Assembly: GCF_040538665.1 (NCBI RefSeq)
Contig: NZ_JBEWXT010000001.1
Coordinates: forward strand, 2,258,501 to 2,322,500
Source: Aureibaculum sp. 2308TA14-22
GTDB taxonomy: Bacteria; Bacteroidota; Bacteroidia; Flavobacteriales; Flavobacteriaceae
DNA length: 64,000 nucleotides
Direction of reading: 5' to 3'
Shown here one piece after another: positions 1 to 9,535 of the stretch. Every line of letters begins with the position of its first letter. The stretch's first letter is position 1. The position numbers and the translations under genes were made by a program. The notes under the pieces are model-generated. The model was not told where the DNA came from. It saw only the letters and a list, made by a program, of their open reading frames with translations, and made no database searches.

Positions 1-752
1 GCAATCCAGGCCCTAAAGAAGGTGTTGTAAATAGTGTTGAAGACGCTAAAAAAGCAGTAAGACAGCGTTACAAAAATGGAGCGGATATGATTAAAATTAC
101 AGCGACAGGTGGTGTATTAAGTGTTGCTAAGAGTGGACAAAATCCACAATTTACTATTGAAGAAATCAAAGCGATTACCGAAACCGCTAAAGATTACGGA
201 ATGCACGTTGCAGCACATGCTCATGGCGACGAAGGTATGCAAAGAGCCATTTTAGGAGGTGTAAAAACCATAGAACACGGCACACTAATGAGCGAAGAAA
301 CTATGGAACTAATGAAAAAACATGATGCCTATTATGTACCGACTATTACTGCTGGAAAATCTGTTGAAGAAAAAGCAAAAATAAAAGGGTATTTTCCTGA
401 AATTATTGTTCCAAAAGCGTTGGCTATTGGACCTAAAATTCAAAGTACATTTGGTAAAGCCTATAAAAAAGGCGTAGGCATTGCATTTGGTACCGATGCG
501 GGTGTTTTTGACCATGGCGATAATGGAAAAGAGTTTGGCTATATGGTAGAAGCAGGTATGCCAGCAATGAATACCATACAGTCCGCTACTATTACCAATG
601 CCAAAGTACTGGAAATGGAAAGCGAGATTGGTCAAATAGCTACTGGATTTATAGCCGATATTGTGGCTACAGATGATGACCCAACCAAAAACATCAACAC
701 CATGGAAAAGGTAAGTTTTGTGATGAAGGAAGGGAAGGTTTATAAAAAGTAA
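1..752 (+). CDS. Amidohydrolase family protein (imidazolonepropionase/prolidase-like), 5' truncated
   Basis: The reading frame is open from the window edge (first full codon at base 3), so the N-terminal half lies outside the window. The visible part is the C-terminal half of a metal-dependent amidohydrolase with a TIM-barrel fold. The motif [11 protein letters not shown] is the strand carrying a Lys that is carboxylated in related enzymes. [12 protein letters not shown] and TIEHGT supply metal-binding His residues, and GTDAG the last catalytic Asp. The tail ([13 protein letters not shown]) matches the usual return to the small beta domain. Relatives are often annotated as Xaa-Pro dipeptidase or imidazolonepropionase-like and are frequently exported, but the signal region is not visible here. 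Exact substrate unknown. Confidence 0.85.
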   Translation, partial: NPGPKEGVVNSVEDAKKAVRQRYKNGADMIKITATGGVLSVAKSGQNPQFTIEEIKAITETAKDYGMHVAAHAHGDEGMQRAILGGVKTIEHGTLMSEETMELMKKHDAYYVPTITAGKSVEEKAKIKGYFPEIIVPKALAIGPKIQSTFGKAYKKGVGIAFGTDAGVFDHGDNGKEFGYMVEAGMPAMNTIQSATITNAKVLEMESEIGQIATGFIADIVATDDDPTKNINTMEKVSFVMKEGKVYKK

Positions 753-759
753 TTTGCAG

Positions 760-792
760 AGACCTCACAGGTTTTGGAAACCTGTGAGGTCT
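760..792. repeat. Perfect 15-bp palindrome with 3-nt loop (dispersed repeat or bidirectional terminator)
   Basis: Arms 760-774 and 778-792 are exact reverse complements (AGACCTCACAGGTTT) around the loop TGG. It sits in the 50-bp gap between two convergent genes. It could end transcription from both sides, but there is no clear T-tract. Its sequence resembles palindromes scattered in flavobacterial intergenic regions; that similarity is from memory, not a search. Confidence 0.7.
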
Positions 793-802
793 AACTTATA
801 AA

Positions 803-2356
803 CTAATTCTCTTCTTCCTCAAAAATAATATGTTGATATGCTCCAATATCTGGAGTAGTGGTTCTGCTCACCTTTAAAATATCAAAAGGAACTTGTAACG
901 CTGTGTTAACGTCAGCATTTCCATTGGCATCAGAATCATCGCCAATGATAAATTCATTTTCGTTAACATCTTTAAAATCGAGATTGCCATTTTGTATGAT
1001 ATTCTGATATAAAGAAGTGTTGGTAAAATCAAATAACGGATTAGTTAACAATTCGTTATTGTTGGTATTAAATTTTAGCATACAGTTTTTTACGTTAAAA
1101 TTGAATTCGGCACCATCAATTTTATCTAACAAAAACTCAACATCTTGATTACCATCGATAATACAATTGGTAAAATTTGCTGCTTTTAAATCTCTCGTTT
1201 CAATAATTTCATTATTTCCTTCATCAAAATAGGTAAAGAAATTATTAACCAAAACAGAAGGAAACTGCCTAAATCCACCATTCCAATAATTGGCAAAAGT
1301 ACTGTGGGTAAAGTTATATTTTCCACCAATAGTACATGCTAAAGTAGATTGTCCGCTGTTGGCAACTACTAAATTTTCTCCCAAAATATTGGTTTCTCTG
1401 CCTAAAATACCGTAGTTGGACGTATTATAAATCTGTGTGTTTTTAATAGTCAATGTAGGGTTGGTATTCCCAACAGAATCAACCAGAACACCAATTATAT
1501 TGTTTTTTATGGTAGTATAATTGATACTATTATTTTTGCTTCCCGCTCGTAACCAAATGGTACCCCATTGTCCTGAAACATCTTCAAATTCAGGTTCCAA
1601 TCTATCATCTTCAAACAGAACTTCATTTTCAAATTCGCCGTTTACCTTTAAGGTCGCATTCTTTTCTACAATAATACCTGAATTATCGTGAAAGTATAAG
1701 GTTGCACCCGCATTAATAGTTAACGTAGTATTTTCAGCTACGCCTACATAGCCGTAAATCAAGTAAGGTTTTTTATTAGTGAATGTGGTGTTACCAGATA
1801 ATGTTGTTCCCTTAACACCCAATAATTCCCCTTCGGAATTTTGTCCTAAAATAATCGTTTCATAAATAAAACTTCCGTCAGGTTGTTGAGCTCTGTCGGG
1901 TCTGATTAGATTGACATCCAATACCAACGCCTCTAATTTAACGTCTTGTTCATTGGCATTAGACTGAAAAACTATGGAATCTCTATAAAAGAAATCCGTA
2001 TTTTTTAGTTGCTCAAAGTCAACAGTTGCTTCCACAAAAACATAAATGCTATCATTGGCTAGAATATCTATGTTTTCAAAAAAATTGCCAGGAATACCAT
2101 CTACATTTAATCGGTAAAATGAATTGTCCCCTCTACCTAATTTAATTTGGGGAATGGTGATAGCCTCATCGCTTCTGTTATATACTTTAAAGCTTTGTGT
2201 GCTTGAACTAATATCGTCAAAAACGCGGTTTAGCAAAAGTGTATCTGCCGAAAATTCTAAATTACCTGTGCTTACAATTGTACCAAAATCTTTACGGCAA
2301 GATGTTATTCCTAACACTACGAATACAATAAGAATTGAGTACAATAATCGCATCAT
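803..2356 (-). CDS. Right-handed beta-helix lipoprotein
   Basis: 517 residues. The N-terminus is a lipoprotein signal ending in LGITSC, with the lipidated Cys at residue 20, so the protein is probably anchored on the outer membrane. Residues about 30-150 look like an Ig-like beta-sandwich (repeated phrases on residuals and 'springing' strands typical of Bacteroidetes lipoproteins). From about residue 195 on, short strands with repeated Asn, Gly and hydrophobic ladders (for example TLTINAGATLYF, GIIVEKNATLKVNG) indicate a parallel beta-helix. No catalytic motif is recognisable. Homologues are usually hypothetical or carbohydrate-associated. It ends convergently with the preceding amidohydrolase gene. 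Confidence 0.7.
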   Translation of the reverse strand: MMRLLYSILIVFVVLGITSCRKDFGTIVSTGNLEFSADTLLLNRVFDDISSSTQSFKVYNRSDEAITIPQIKLGRGDNSFYRLNVDGIPGNFFENIDILANDSIYVFVEATVDFEQLKNTDFFYRDSIVFQSNANEQDVKLEALVLDVNLIRPDRAQQPDGSFIYETIILGQNSEGELLGVKGTTLSGNTTFTNKKPYLIYGYVGVAENTTLTINAGATLYFHDNSGIIVEKNATLKVNGEFENEVLFEDDRLEPEFEDVSGQWGTIWLRAGSKNNSINYTTIKNNIIGVLVDSVGNTNPTLTIKNTQIYNTSNYGILGRETNILGENLVVANSGQSTLACTIGGKYNFTHSTFANYWNGGFRQFPSVLVNNFFTYFDEGNNEIIETRDLKAANFTNCIIDGNQDVEFLLDKIDGAEFNFNVKNCMLKFNTNNNELLTNPLFDFTNTSLYQNIIQNGNLDFKDVNENEFIIGDDSDANGNADVNTALQVPFDILKVSRTTTPDIGAYQHIIFEEEEN

Positions 2357-2392
2357 TGAGACTTTATAGGATATAACTTTATGAAATTGTAT

Positions 2393-3415
2393 TTATTGCT
2401 TTTTATTGAGCTTAATCTCAAATAAAGTATTCCATTTTTTTCCAGTAACAAAAAGACGATCGTTTTCGGCATCATAGGCAATTCCGTTTAATACATTATC
2501 ATCACCTTTTTGACCCACTTTTTCTTGCAAACCTTTTAAATCGGCAATACCCTCTAAAGCACCTGTTTTTGGATTAATCATTACAATGCTATTGCGTTGC
2601 CATACGTTTGCAAAAATATTTCCATTAATAAACTCTAGTTCATTTAATTCAGGAACGGCTCTATCAATCGTGTATGCTTCAATATGAGATTCTTCAGCCC
2701 CAGTTTCTGGATTTAAAAACCAAATCTTATCAGTGCCATCAGATTTTATTAACTTTTCAGAGTTATGTGTTAAACCCCAACCTTCTTTGCTTTGAGCGTA
2801 ATGGAATTCTTTTTCTTTTTCAAAAGTTTCTAGATTAAAAACAAAACCTTTTCCGCCTTGCCAAGTTAACATATATATCTTATTGTTAAAAATTGTCATC
2901 CCTTCTCCAAACAGGCTTTTATCAATATCTATTTTTTGAAGTACTTTACCTGTTTTAAGTTCTACCTTTCTCAAAGTTGATTCTCCTCTTTGCCCAGTAC
3001 TTTCATATAAAAACCCGTTATGGTATTCTAAGCCCTGTGTAAATGCATTTTCATCATGTGGATATTCATTTACAATCTCATAGGTATATATTTCAGGAGA
3101 CTTTTCAGCAAAAAACAATACAGTATTGGTTAATTTTTTTTGACCTTCGGGATAAAAAACGGTTGCCGAAATAGCATTTGTACCTAATTTATGATTCGAA
3201 ATATCAATATTTTCATTTGTGCTTAAGCGTACACCATTTAAATAATAGCGAACAGAATCAATTGGTTTATTATCTTTTTCTGAAACAGAAACCGTTAGCT
3301 TTTCATTGGTTTTTAAACTCTTTGGTGATGTTAATTGTAGCTTATACGAATTACCGCATGAACCTAAAAAGAAAGCCGTCAAAACCAGCGATATAATAAT
3401 TTTATACTTTTTCAT
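2393..3415 (-). CDS. Glutaminyl-peptide cyclotransferase, plant/bacterial beta-propeller type, lipoprotein
   Basis: 340 residues with lipobox LGSC (Cys20). An Ig-like segment spans about 25-95. Residues 100-340 match the glutamine cyclotransferase family: HDENAFTQGLEY, YESTGQRGESTLRKV, FGEGMTIF, LTWQGGKGFVF, GWGLTH and SDGTDKIWFL are the family's blade motifs, and the C-terminus carries NGIAYD and RLFVTGKKWNTLFEI. Family members convert N-terminal Gln to pyroglutamate, which protects exported proteins from aminopeptidases. Here the protein would act at the cell surface or in the periplasm. It lies 36 bp downstream of no gene on its own strand and reads in the same direction as the beta-helix lipoprotein that follows. 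Confidence 0.85.
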   Translation of the reverse strand: MKKYKIIISLVLTAFFLGSCGNSYKLQLTSPKSLKTNEKLTVSVSEKDNKPIDSVRYYLNGVRLSTNENIDISNHKLGTNAISATVFYPEGQKKLTNTVLFFAEKSPEIYTYEIVNEYPHDENAFTQGLEYHNGFLYESTGQRGESTLRKVELKTGKVLQKIDIDKSLFGEGMTIFNNKIYMLTWQGGKGFVFNLETFEKEKEFHYAQSKEGWGLTHNSEKLIKSDGTDKIWFLNPETGAEESHIEAYTIDRAVPELNELEFINGNIFANVWQRNSIVMINPKTGALEGIADLKGLQEKVGQKGDDNVLNGIAYDAENDRLFVTGKKWNTLFEIKLNKKQ

Positions 3416-3435
3416 GTAAAATACTGTGTATTATG

Positions 3436-3465
3436 TTTGAATTTTCAAAAATAGTATTAAATTTG
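3436..3465 (+). promoter_or_regulatory. Bacteroidetes-type promoter for rpmE2
   Basis: TTTG at 3436-3439 and TAAATTTG at 3458-3465, separated by 18 bp, fit the Bacteroidetes -33/-7 consensus (TTTG, TAnnTTTG). The site lies about 70 bp upstream of the L31 start codon, leaving a leader of roughly 60 nt. Confidence 0.6.
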
Positions 3466-3534
3466 CACTCTCAAAATAGCAAAGCGATTTATTTAAACTA
3501 GCTATTTTAATTTAACATTTAAAAAACTTATAAG

Positions 3535-3792
3535 ATGAAAAAAGGAATTCATCCAGAAAATTATAGAATGGTAGCTTTTAAAGACATGTCTAACGATGAT
3601 GTTTTTTTAACAAAATCTACTGCCGATTCAAAAGAGACGTTAGAAGTAGATGGTGTTGAGTATCCTTTAATTAAATTGGAAATTTCAAGAACTTCTCACC
3701 CTTATTATACCGGTAAAGTTAAATTGGTTGATAGTGCTGGTAGAATTGACAAGTTCAAAAGTAAATACGATAAGTTCAAAAAGAAGAAATAA
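3535..3792 (+). CDS. rpmE2: 50S ribosomal protein L31 type B
   Basis: 85 residues beginning MKKGIHPENYRMV, the hallmark of type B L31, which has the longer form and lacks the four zinc-binding Cys of type A. Further family signatures are VDGVEYPLIKLEISRTSHPYYTG and the basic Lys-rich C-terminus. It belongs to the large ribosomal subunit at the central protuberance. It is monocistronic: a strong promoter lies upstream and a rho-independent terminator directly downstream. Confidence 0.97.
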   Translation: MKKGIHPENYRMVAFKDMSNDDVFLTKSTADSKETLEVDGVEYPLIKLEISRTSHPYYTGKVKLVDSAGRIDKFKSKYDKFKKKK

Positions 3793-3813
3793 ATTTTTGA
3801 ATATAGAATTTAT

Positions 3814-3848
3814 AAAAACCTCGAAATTAAATTTCGAGGTTTTTTTTG
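3814..3848 (+). terminator. Rho-independent terminator after rpmE2
   Basis: A 13-bp perfect stem (arms 3814-3826 and 3832-3844, core ACCTCGAAA/TTTCGAGGT) with a 5-nt loop, followed by a run of T. Its A-rich 5' side may also serve transcription arriving from the opposite strand (nhaA). Confidence 0.85.
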
Positions 3849-3885
3849 TTTAGTATTTTCATTCACTCTTTTTAAATTCTTGAAT

Positions 3886-5178
3886 TTACTTAGTTTTAAA
3901 CCTTAATACTAAATATCCAATAGTAGCAGATAGCAACGAGCCAATAAGGATACCAATTTTGGCAGAGTCTATATACTGTGGACTATTAGAAAAAGCCAAG
4001 CTAGCAATAAAAATTGCCATAGTAAACCCAATACCCGCTAAAAAAGAAACACCGACAATCTGCTGGTTGTTAATATCATTTGGCACTTGTATTAATTTCA
4101 ATTTTTTTGCTAATAAAACCACAAATGAAATACCAATACTTTTACCTAACACCAAACAAATAACAATATTGATTATTAATGCATTTTCAAATGCTATGTC
4201 ACTGTTTAAAATAACGCCAGCATTAGCTAAAGCAAATACAGGTACGATAAAGTAGGCCACCCAATCGTGTAGTTTGTGCTCTAAATGCTGGAGTGGTGAT
4301 TGGTATTTATTTGTCCAATCTTCTAAATTATCAATCGCTTCAATTTGCTCGTTAGAAAGAATAGGTTTTTCTAATACACTCGCTTGTTTAATATCATCAG
4401 TGATTTCTTGAAGGTTATCTACAAAATCTTTTGTTTTAATTTTCTGCATTACAGGTACTGAAAATGCTAATAAAATTCCTGCTAACGTTGGGTGAACACC
4501 AGATTTTAAAAACAATACCCATATAATTGCCCCAAGACTAATCAGTATAAACTTAGAATAAAAACCTCTGTAGGACAAAAAATATAAAACTCCTAATAGC
4601 AAAGCGGCAACTATCAACATAACAATATTGATTCCAGAACTATAAAAAATAGCAATTACTAATACGGCAGCAATGTCATCAACAATGGCAAAAGCTGTTA
4701 AAAATACTTTAAGACTTAATGGAACCCTATTGCCCAATACATTTAATACAGCCAATGCAAAGGCAATATCCGTTGCCATTGGTATACCCCAACCTTTAAT
4801 AGTTTCAGGGTTTTGATTTAGAATAAGATATAAAATTACAGGAATAACAACACCTCCAACCGCCCCAAACAGAGGAAAAGCTAATTTTTTAACTGAATTT
4901 AATTCACCTATAAGGAACTCTCTTTTAATTTCTAATCCTATTAAGAAAAAGAAAATGGCCATTAAACCATCGTTTACCCATAAAATAAGGGGTTTGCTTA
5001 GCTCAAAACTTTCGGAAGTAAAACCTAGTTTATATTGCCACAAAGCTTGATAATAACTACCAAACGAAGAGTTAGCCCAAACAAGAGCAATTATGGTAGC
5101 AAGCAACAACAAAATACCGCTAAAACTTTCAATTTTAACAAACTTTTGAAACGGAGTTAACAGTACTTTTTTAATCAT
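3886..5178 (-). CDS. nhaA: Na+/H+ antiporter NhaA
   Basis: 430 residues, about 12 membrane segments. It exports Na+ in exchange for protons across the inner membrane. Diagnostic features are GLEIKREFLIGEL (about 81-93), the GIPMATDIAFALAVL segment with Asp137, and the ion-binding Asp pair in IVDDIAA (Asp167-Asp168, equivalent to the E. coli pair 163/164). There is a longer cytoplasmic loop around residues 255-310 than in E. coli NhaA (388 residues). Downstream of a TPR-like membrane protein gene (12-bp gap), so probably co-transcribed with it. Confidence 0.95.
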   Translation of the reverse strand: MIKKVLLTPFQKFVKIESFSGILLLLATIIALVWANSSFGSYYQALWQYKLGFTSESFELSKPLILWVNDGLMAIFFFLIGLEIKREFLIGELNSVKKLAFPLFGAVGGVVIPVILYLILNQNPETIKGWGIPMATDIAFALAVLNVLGNRVPLSLKVFLTAFAIVDDIAAVLVIAIFYSSGINIVMLIVAALLLGVLYFLSYRGFYSKFILISLGAIIWVLFLKSGVHPTLAGILLAFSVPVMQKIKTKDFVDNLQEITDDIKQASVLEKPILSNEQIEAIDNLEDWTNKYQSPLQHLEHKLHDWVAYFIVPVFALANAGVILNSDIAFENALIINIVICLVLGKSIGISFVVLLAKKLKLIQVPNDINNQQIVGVSFLAGIGFTMAIFIASLAFSNSPQYIDSAKIGILIGSLLSATIGYLVLRFKTK

Positions 5179-5190
5179 TATTTTAGTTTC

Positions 5191-5706
5191 TTATATTTTT
5201 TTCATTTGCTGCTTCATCATTTTAATCTGCTCGTTTAACACTCCGTGTTTGTCTAATTTCTTAGCTTCAGCTATTAAGTTTGTAGCTTCACGTTTTCTTC
5301 TTTTGGTCATGGCTACACCAGCCAGTTGTAGTTTGGCCATAGCTACATCATGACTCATGGACAAACCTAATTTCAACGCTTTTTTAAAATATTTTTCTGC
5401 TTGCGTCAAGTTGGTTTGAGACACCAATATGCCATTTAAAAAATTATAATACCCTTCTTGTTTTTGAACCAAAGCTGCTGACGGATTCTTAATAAAACCT
5501 AACCACTTTTGCGTACCCGCAAAATCTTGTTTTCGTAATCGCAAAAAGGCTAGTAATATAAATTCGTTTTTAAAGTAGAAAAATATAAAAACCCCTGCTA
5601 AAAATAATAAGGCTATACCATTACCAATATGCTTTTCAGCAAACTGAAAAACAGCCCATACTACTATAGCTACGGCAATTACTAATTTTATATATTTATG
5701 AAACAT
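5191..5706 (-). CDS. Membrane protein with TPR-like C-terminus, unknown function
   Basis: 171 residues. Two membrane helices occupy about residues 7-24 and 28-46. The soluble part (about 50-171) is helical and contains a TPR-like unit: QAEKYFKKALKLGLSMSHDVAMAKLQLAGVA, with the typical A/G/L spacing, followed by a charged coiled end. No catalytic motif is seen. It reads divergently from the penicillin-binding protein gene and is followed by nhaA after 12 bp. A role in the envelope is an inference from topology only. Confidence 0.7.
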   Translation of the reverse strand: MFHKYIKLVIAVAIVVWAVFQFAEKHIGNGIALLFLAGVFIFFYFKNEFILLAFLRLRKQDFAGTQKWLGFIKNPSAALVQKQEGYYNFLNGILVSQTNLTQAEKYFKKALKLGLSMSHDVAMAKLQLAGVAMTKRRKREATNLIAEAKKLDKHGVLNEQIKMMKQQMKKI

Positions 5707-5914
5707 GTTATGTTGTTTATTGATTAAATTAATGTTGTTTGCAAAATTACATAATCTATTGAATGATTGAAAGATTTAAGCTTAAAAGATTATTGACCAC
5801 ACGATAATGTTAAAATGTTCATAAAATGTTTACAATTAGCCATAACTATAAAAATAATACTAGTATTGCAATCGTTAAAAAATGCAATTATTATTGTGAG
5901 AGAAATAAAATGAT

Positions 5915-8155
5915 ATGCTTAAAAAAACACTAAAATATGTAATAATTAGCTTGTTAATTTTGGCTGTTTTATTCGGTCTTTTTTTAACATCTGTTTATCA
6001 TGGCGTTTTTGGTCCTATTCATACAGTTGAAGAGTTAAAAGAGTTTAAAAACCAAACTGCTACTTTAGTTTTATCTGAAGAAGGTGAATTGTTAGGTAAA
6101 TTTTTTGCTGAAAACAGAACCAATATTAAGTTTGAACAGTTACCTAAACATATAGTGGATGCATTGGTAGCAACCGAAGATGCCAGATACTTTGAACACG
6201 ATGGTGTAGATTCTCGCAGTTTGTTTCGCGTACTTTTTAAAACTATCCTTTTTCAAGATAAAGGTTCAGGCGGGGGAAGTACTATAAATCAGCAATTGGT
6301 AAAGAATATGTATGGTCGCAAAAACCATGGGCCATTAAGTATGCTAGTCAATAAAAGTAAAGAGGCTTTTTTAGCCTATCGACTGGAGAAAATATACTCT
6401 AAAGAAGATATTCTGACTTTGTATTTGAATACTGTTCCTTTTGGGGAAAATGTTTTGGGTATTGAAGCCGCCTCAAGACGCTTTTTCAATAAACCAATTG
6501 AGGAAATAAAAATTGAAGAAGCAGCTATTTTGATAGGTATGCTAAAAGCTAACACCTACTATAATCCAAGAATTTACCCAGAAAATGCTGTACAACGTAG
6601 GAATGTCGTATTAACTCAACTAGAAAAATACGAGTACATTACTCCACAACTTAAAGATTCTCTACAACAAATTCCGTTACAACTCGATTATGCCAACTTA
6701 GCATCTGAAGGTCCAGCTAACTATTTTTTGGTACAGGTTAAAGATGAAGTGAAGAAAATTTTAAAAAGTTACAATGCCGCAAAAGGTACAGAATATACAG
6801 CTGATAATGATGGGCTAATTATTACTACAACACTTAATTTGCATTTACAAAATCAAGCTCTAAGTGCTTTTAAAAATCATTTGAGTGTAATGCAAAACCG
6901 CTTACAGAAACAATATCGCACTGGCAGCAGTCTTAAACAATTAAATGCTTTGGTAAGCAAAGAATTAAAACGTTTAAAATTGACTTCAAAAGCTAATGAA
7001 AAACAATCGAGGCAACTGTTTAGTTGGAATGGTTTTTACACAGACTCCATTTCTGTGCGTGATAGTTTAAGGCATTCACTTACTTTACTGCATGCCGGAT
7101 TATTAGCTATGGATCCGCAAACAGGAGCAATAAAAACTTGGGTTGGAGGTATTGATTTTGGCACACAACCTTACGATCAAATTTTTGCACAACGCCAGGT
7201 AGCATCGACCTTTAAACCCATTCTTTATGCTACCGCTTTAGAGCAAGGCATAACACCTTGTTCATATTTAGATAATAAACCTTTGATTATTTCTGATTTT
7301 GACAATTGGCAACCCAATAATTATGACAATTCAACAGGTGGTAATTATTCCATGGTCGCAGCTTTGGCAAAATCAATGAACATCCCTACGGTAAATTTAT
7401 TCTTGAACATACCCTTTGGCAATTTAGAAAACATATGGAAAGACTTCGGTTTTACTCAAGAATTGCCAAAAAAACCTTCTGTTGCATTGGGTACTGCCAA
7501 TTCAAGTATCTATGAGTTAAGTAGGGCTTATAGTGCATTTGCCAACGGAGGTTACCTCGTTCAGCCAAATACTATTATAAGTATAAAAACTGCTGATGGT
7601 ACGGTTATCTATAAAAATAGATTAATAAAACATATTGAAGAAGATAGAGTTATTGACCAAAATACTTCCGTATTACTCACATCAATGCTTCAAAAAGCAA
7701 TAAATGAGGGCACAGGAACCTCTTTAAAAAATAAATACGGTATAACTATTCCCATTGCTGGAAAAACAGGAACATCTCAAGATTATGCCGATGCATGGTT
7801 TGCTGCCTATACACCAAAATTGGTTATAGTTACAAGAGTAGGTGCATCTTCACCAGGCATTAGATTCAATTCGGGTACAAACGGATCAGGCAGTAAATTA
7901 GCTTTACCTTTAGTTGGTAAAACACTAAGGTATGTACAAAAAAAATATTCTGCTCCATTTACACCGCTACCAGAACAATTTACAAATGCTCTTGATTGTG
8001 AAGATTACATGGAAGACTCAAAATTCAATTTATTTTTTGAAAACCTTTTTAACAAGAATAAAACTACTCTTGATAAAGAACAACGCAGAGCTGAACGAAA
8101 AGCAAAAAGACAGCAACGCAAGGCTGAGCGTAAAGCCAAAAGAAACAACAATTAA
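5915..8155 (+). CDS. Class A penicillin-binding protein (PBP1a-like transglycosylase/transpeptidase)
   Basis: 746 residues. It polymerises lipid II into glycan strands and cross-links the peptides. One N-terminal membrane anchor lies at about 7-29. The GT51 domain (about 50-230) carries the catalytic Glu88 in ATEDARYFEHDG and the motif GGGSTINQQL (119-128). The transpeptidase domain carries the nucleophile in STFK (Ser431-Lys434), SMN (487-489) and KTGTS (617-621). The extreme C-terminus is strongly basic (KAKRQQRKAERKAK). It is transcribed divergently from the TPR-like gene, with 208 bp of AT-rich intergenic DNA that must hold both promoters. Exact orthology to mrcA or pbpC not assigned. Confidence 0.95.
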   Translation: MLKKTLKYVIISLLILAVLFGLFLTSVYHGVFGPIHTVEELKEFKNQTATLVLSEEGELLGKFFAENRTNIKFEQLPKHIVDALVATEDARYFEHDGVDSRSLFRVLFKTILFQDKGSGGGSTINQQLVKNMYGRKNHGPLSMLVNKSKEAFLAYRLEKIYSKEDILTLYLNTVPFGENVLGIEAASRRFFNKPIEEIKIEEAAILIGMLKANTYYNPRIYPENAVQRRNVVLTQLEKYEYITPQLKDSLQQIPLQLDYANLASEGPANYFLVQVKDEVKKILKSYNAAKGTEYTADNDGLIITTTLNLHLQNQALSAFKNHLSVMQNRLQKQYRTGSSLKQLNALVSKELKRLKLTSKANEKQSRQLFSWNGFYTDSISVRDSLRHSLTLLHAGLLAMDPQTGAIKTWVGGIDFGTQPYDQIFAQRQVASTFKPILYATALEQGITPCSYLDNKPLIISDFDNWQPNNYDNSTGGNYSMVAALAKSMNIPTVNLFLNIPFGNLENIWKDFGFTQELPKKPSVALGTANSSIYELSRAYSAFANGGYLVQPNTIISIKTADGTVIYKNRLIKHIEEDRVIDQNTSVLLTSMLQKAINEGTGTSLKNKYGITIPIAGKTGTSQDYADAWFAAYTPKLVIVTRVGASSPGIRFNSGTNGSGSKLALPLVGKTLRYVQKKYSAPFTPLPEQFTNALDCEDYMEDSKFNLFFENLFNKNKTTLDKEQRRAERKAKRQQRKAERKAKRNNN

Positions 8156-8224
8156 ATTTTTATTGTATCTTTACTTTAAATATTCAATCTATTAAAAATA
8201 GATACTAAATCATTTTTTCAATTT

Positions 8225-8244
8225 TTCCCGCTTTGAAGTGGGAA
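8225..8244. other. Short hairpin between genes
   Basis: A 9-bp stem (8225-8233 with 8236-8244, one G-T wobble) in the 163-bp gap after the penicillin-binding protein gene. There is no strong T-run behind it, so it is only a weak terminator candidate. The rest of the gap is AT-rich without recognisable signals. Confidence 0.35.
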
Positions 8245-8318
8245 TAATAATGGTTTAGTTGTTTTATTAGTGTAGAATTAAATGCAATTTTTAATTTTAA
8301 CCTAAAACAAAAAACATT

Positions 8319-9104
8319 ATGATTAAAAAACTCCCCTTATTGATGGGCTTAATATGCTTATCTTTTAATGGTTTTTCTCAAGAAAATTCTAATAAGGTTT
8401 ATTGGTACACCTCTCCTGATACAGAAGGGTACATCAGTTTTCAAAAATTGGATTCTAATGACAAACCTAATGCTGGCACTACATTAAACACTGTAGTAAA
8501 AGCAAATTTCGACAATGAAGTGTTAAACTTCAATTTAAGTACGGTTACTGAATCCAAAAAAATGGTATCAGCAACAGAGTTTAAGTTTAATGGAACTATA
8601 GATGCCAATATTGACCCTGTAAGTTTTACTGGAACAAAAATTAAAGCTGATAAAAAGAATATCTCTTTTTGGCACTTTAAAGGTGATTATGTTGATGAAA
8701 TGGAAACAGATCCAGATTTTCAACGCTTTACTTTTGCAAAATATAATGCAACATTAAAATTACCAGCAAGAACAATTCCATCATTTAATTTATGGGCTAT
8801 TGTTCCTAAATTACCTTTTGATAGAAAAGGAACATTCAGATTTAATGCTCTGGATGAAACCAAGTTATATGTAAAGAAAAACCAAACGGTTAATTATTTA
8901 GGTACTACCACAACTAGCATAAATGGTGAAAAAATGAAACTTCACAAATTTGTACATCAAGGTAAAGGTATGAAACCTGCATATTATTGGGTAAGCAATG
9001 ATAGAGAATTGATGCAGGTATTGTTAGATGATAAATACACCTTTACGTTAAGTAATAAAGAAGCTGCACTTCAAACAGCTTTACTTACTAAAAGTGAAGA
9101 TTAA
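8319..9104 (+). CDS. Exported protein of unknown function
   Basis: 261 residues with a signal peptide (MIKKLPLLMGLICLSFNGFS, cleavage near Gln21). The mature part is rich in beta strands and aromatic residues, with no Cys pair, no metal motif and no membrane segment. The family is not recognised. The phrase GDYVDEMETDPDFQRF and the pattern of lysine-rich turns suggest a periplasmic or secreted beta protein. It stands alone and is followed by a good terminator. Confidence 0.6.
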   Translation: MIKKLPLLMGLICLSFNGFSQENSNKVYWYTSPDTEGYISFQKLDSNDKPNAGTTLNTVVKANFDNEVLNFNLSTVTESKKMVSATEFKFNGTIDANIDPVSFTGTKIKADKKNISFWHFKGDYVDEMETDPDFQRFTFAKYNATLKLPARTIPSFNLWAIVPKLPFDRKGTFRFNALDETKLYVKKNQTVNYLGTTTTSINGEKMKLHKFVHQGKGMKPAYYWVSNDRELMQVLLDDKYTFTLSNKEAALQTALLTKSED

Positions 9105-9126
9105 AGTTGAAATTTTAACTACAATA

Positions 9127-9160
9127 AACCGAAGTAATTTAAAATGCTTCGGTTTTTTTA
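9127..9160 (+). terminator. Rho-independent terminator
   Basis: AACCGAAG (9127-9134) pairs with CTTCGGTT (9147-9154) around an AT-rich loop, followed by a long T-rich tract. It closes the transcript of the exported protein gene. Confidence 0.75.
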
Positions 9161-9205
9161 TTTTTTAGAATTAATCCCTTTGTTATAAATTTGTACATTT
9201 CAGAT

Positions 9206-9490
9206 ATGAAAATCAAATCAATCTATATAATAATGCTAGTTTTTGCTTTGCTGCTCGTGCTGATTTTATCAAGTGAAACTACTTGGCGTCTATGTTCGGT
9301 TTGTGGAGTTCAAGATTTTGAACGCTCATTGTTCGGTAAAAAAGTAGAATTAATAAGTACACATGAAGTTGATGAATATGGCACTTATGCAAAATGGAAA
9401 AAAGAACACGGAAAAACATGTGACCATCAATGGAAAATTATAGATGAATCTTCTGAAAAAGTCCAAAAGCACCTCGAAAATTTAAACTAG
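9206..9490 (+). CDS. Small membrane-anchored protein, unknown
   Basis: 94 residues from the ATG at 9206; an in-frame TTG at 9191 is a less likely start. A single N-terminal membrane helix or uncleaved signal covers about residues 5-24. The soluble part has a CSVC pair and a later CDHQW motif (Cys, Asp, His), which could bind a metal, and a charged helical tail. No family is recognised. A TAAATTTG box at 9186-9193 sits very close to the ATG, hinting at a short leader. Confidence 0.55.
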   Translation: MKIKSIYIIMLVFALLLVLILSSETTWRLCSVCGVQDFERSLFGKKVELISTHEVDEYGTYAKWKKEHGKTCDHQWKIIDESSEKVQKHLENLN

Positions 9491-9535
9491 ATAAAAATAA
9501 TTATCTTTAGTGCATAACTTTTACAAACTAAAATT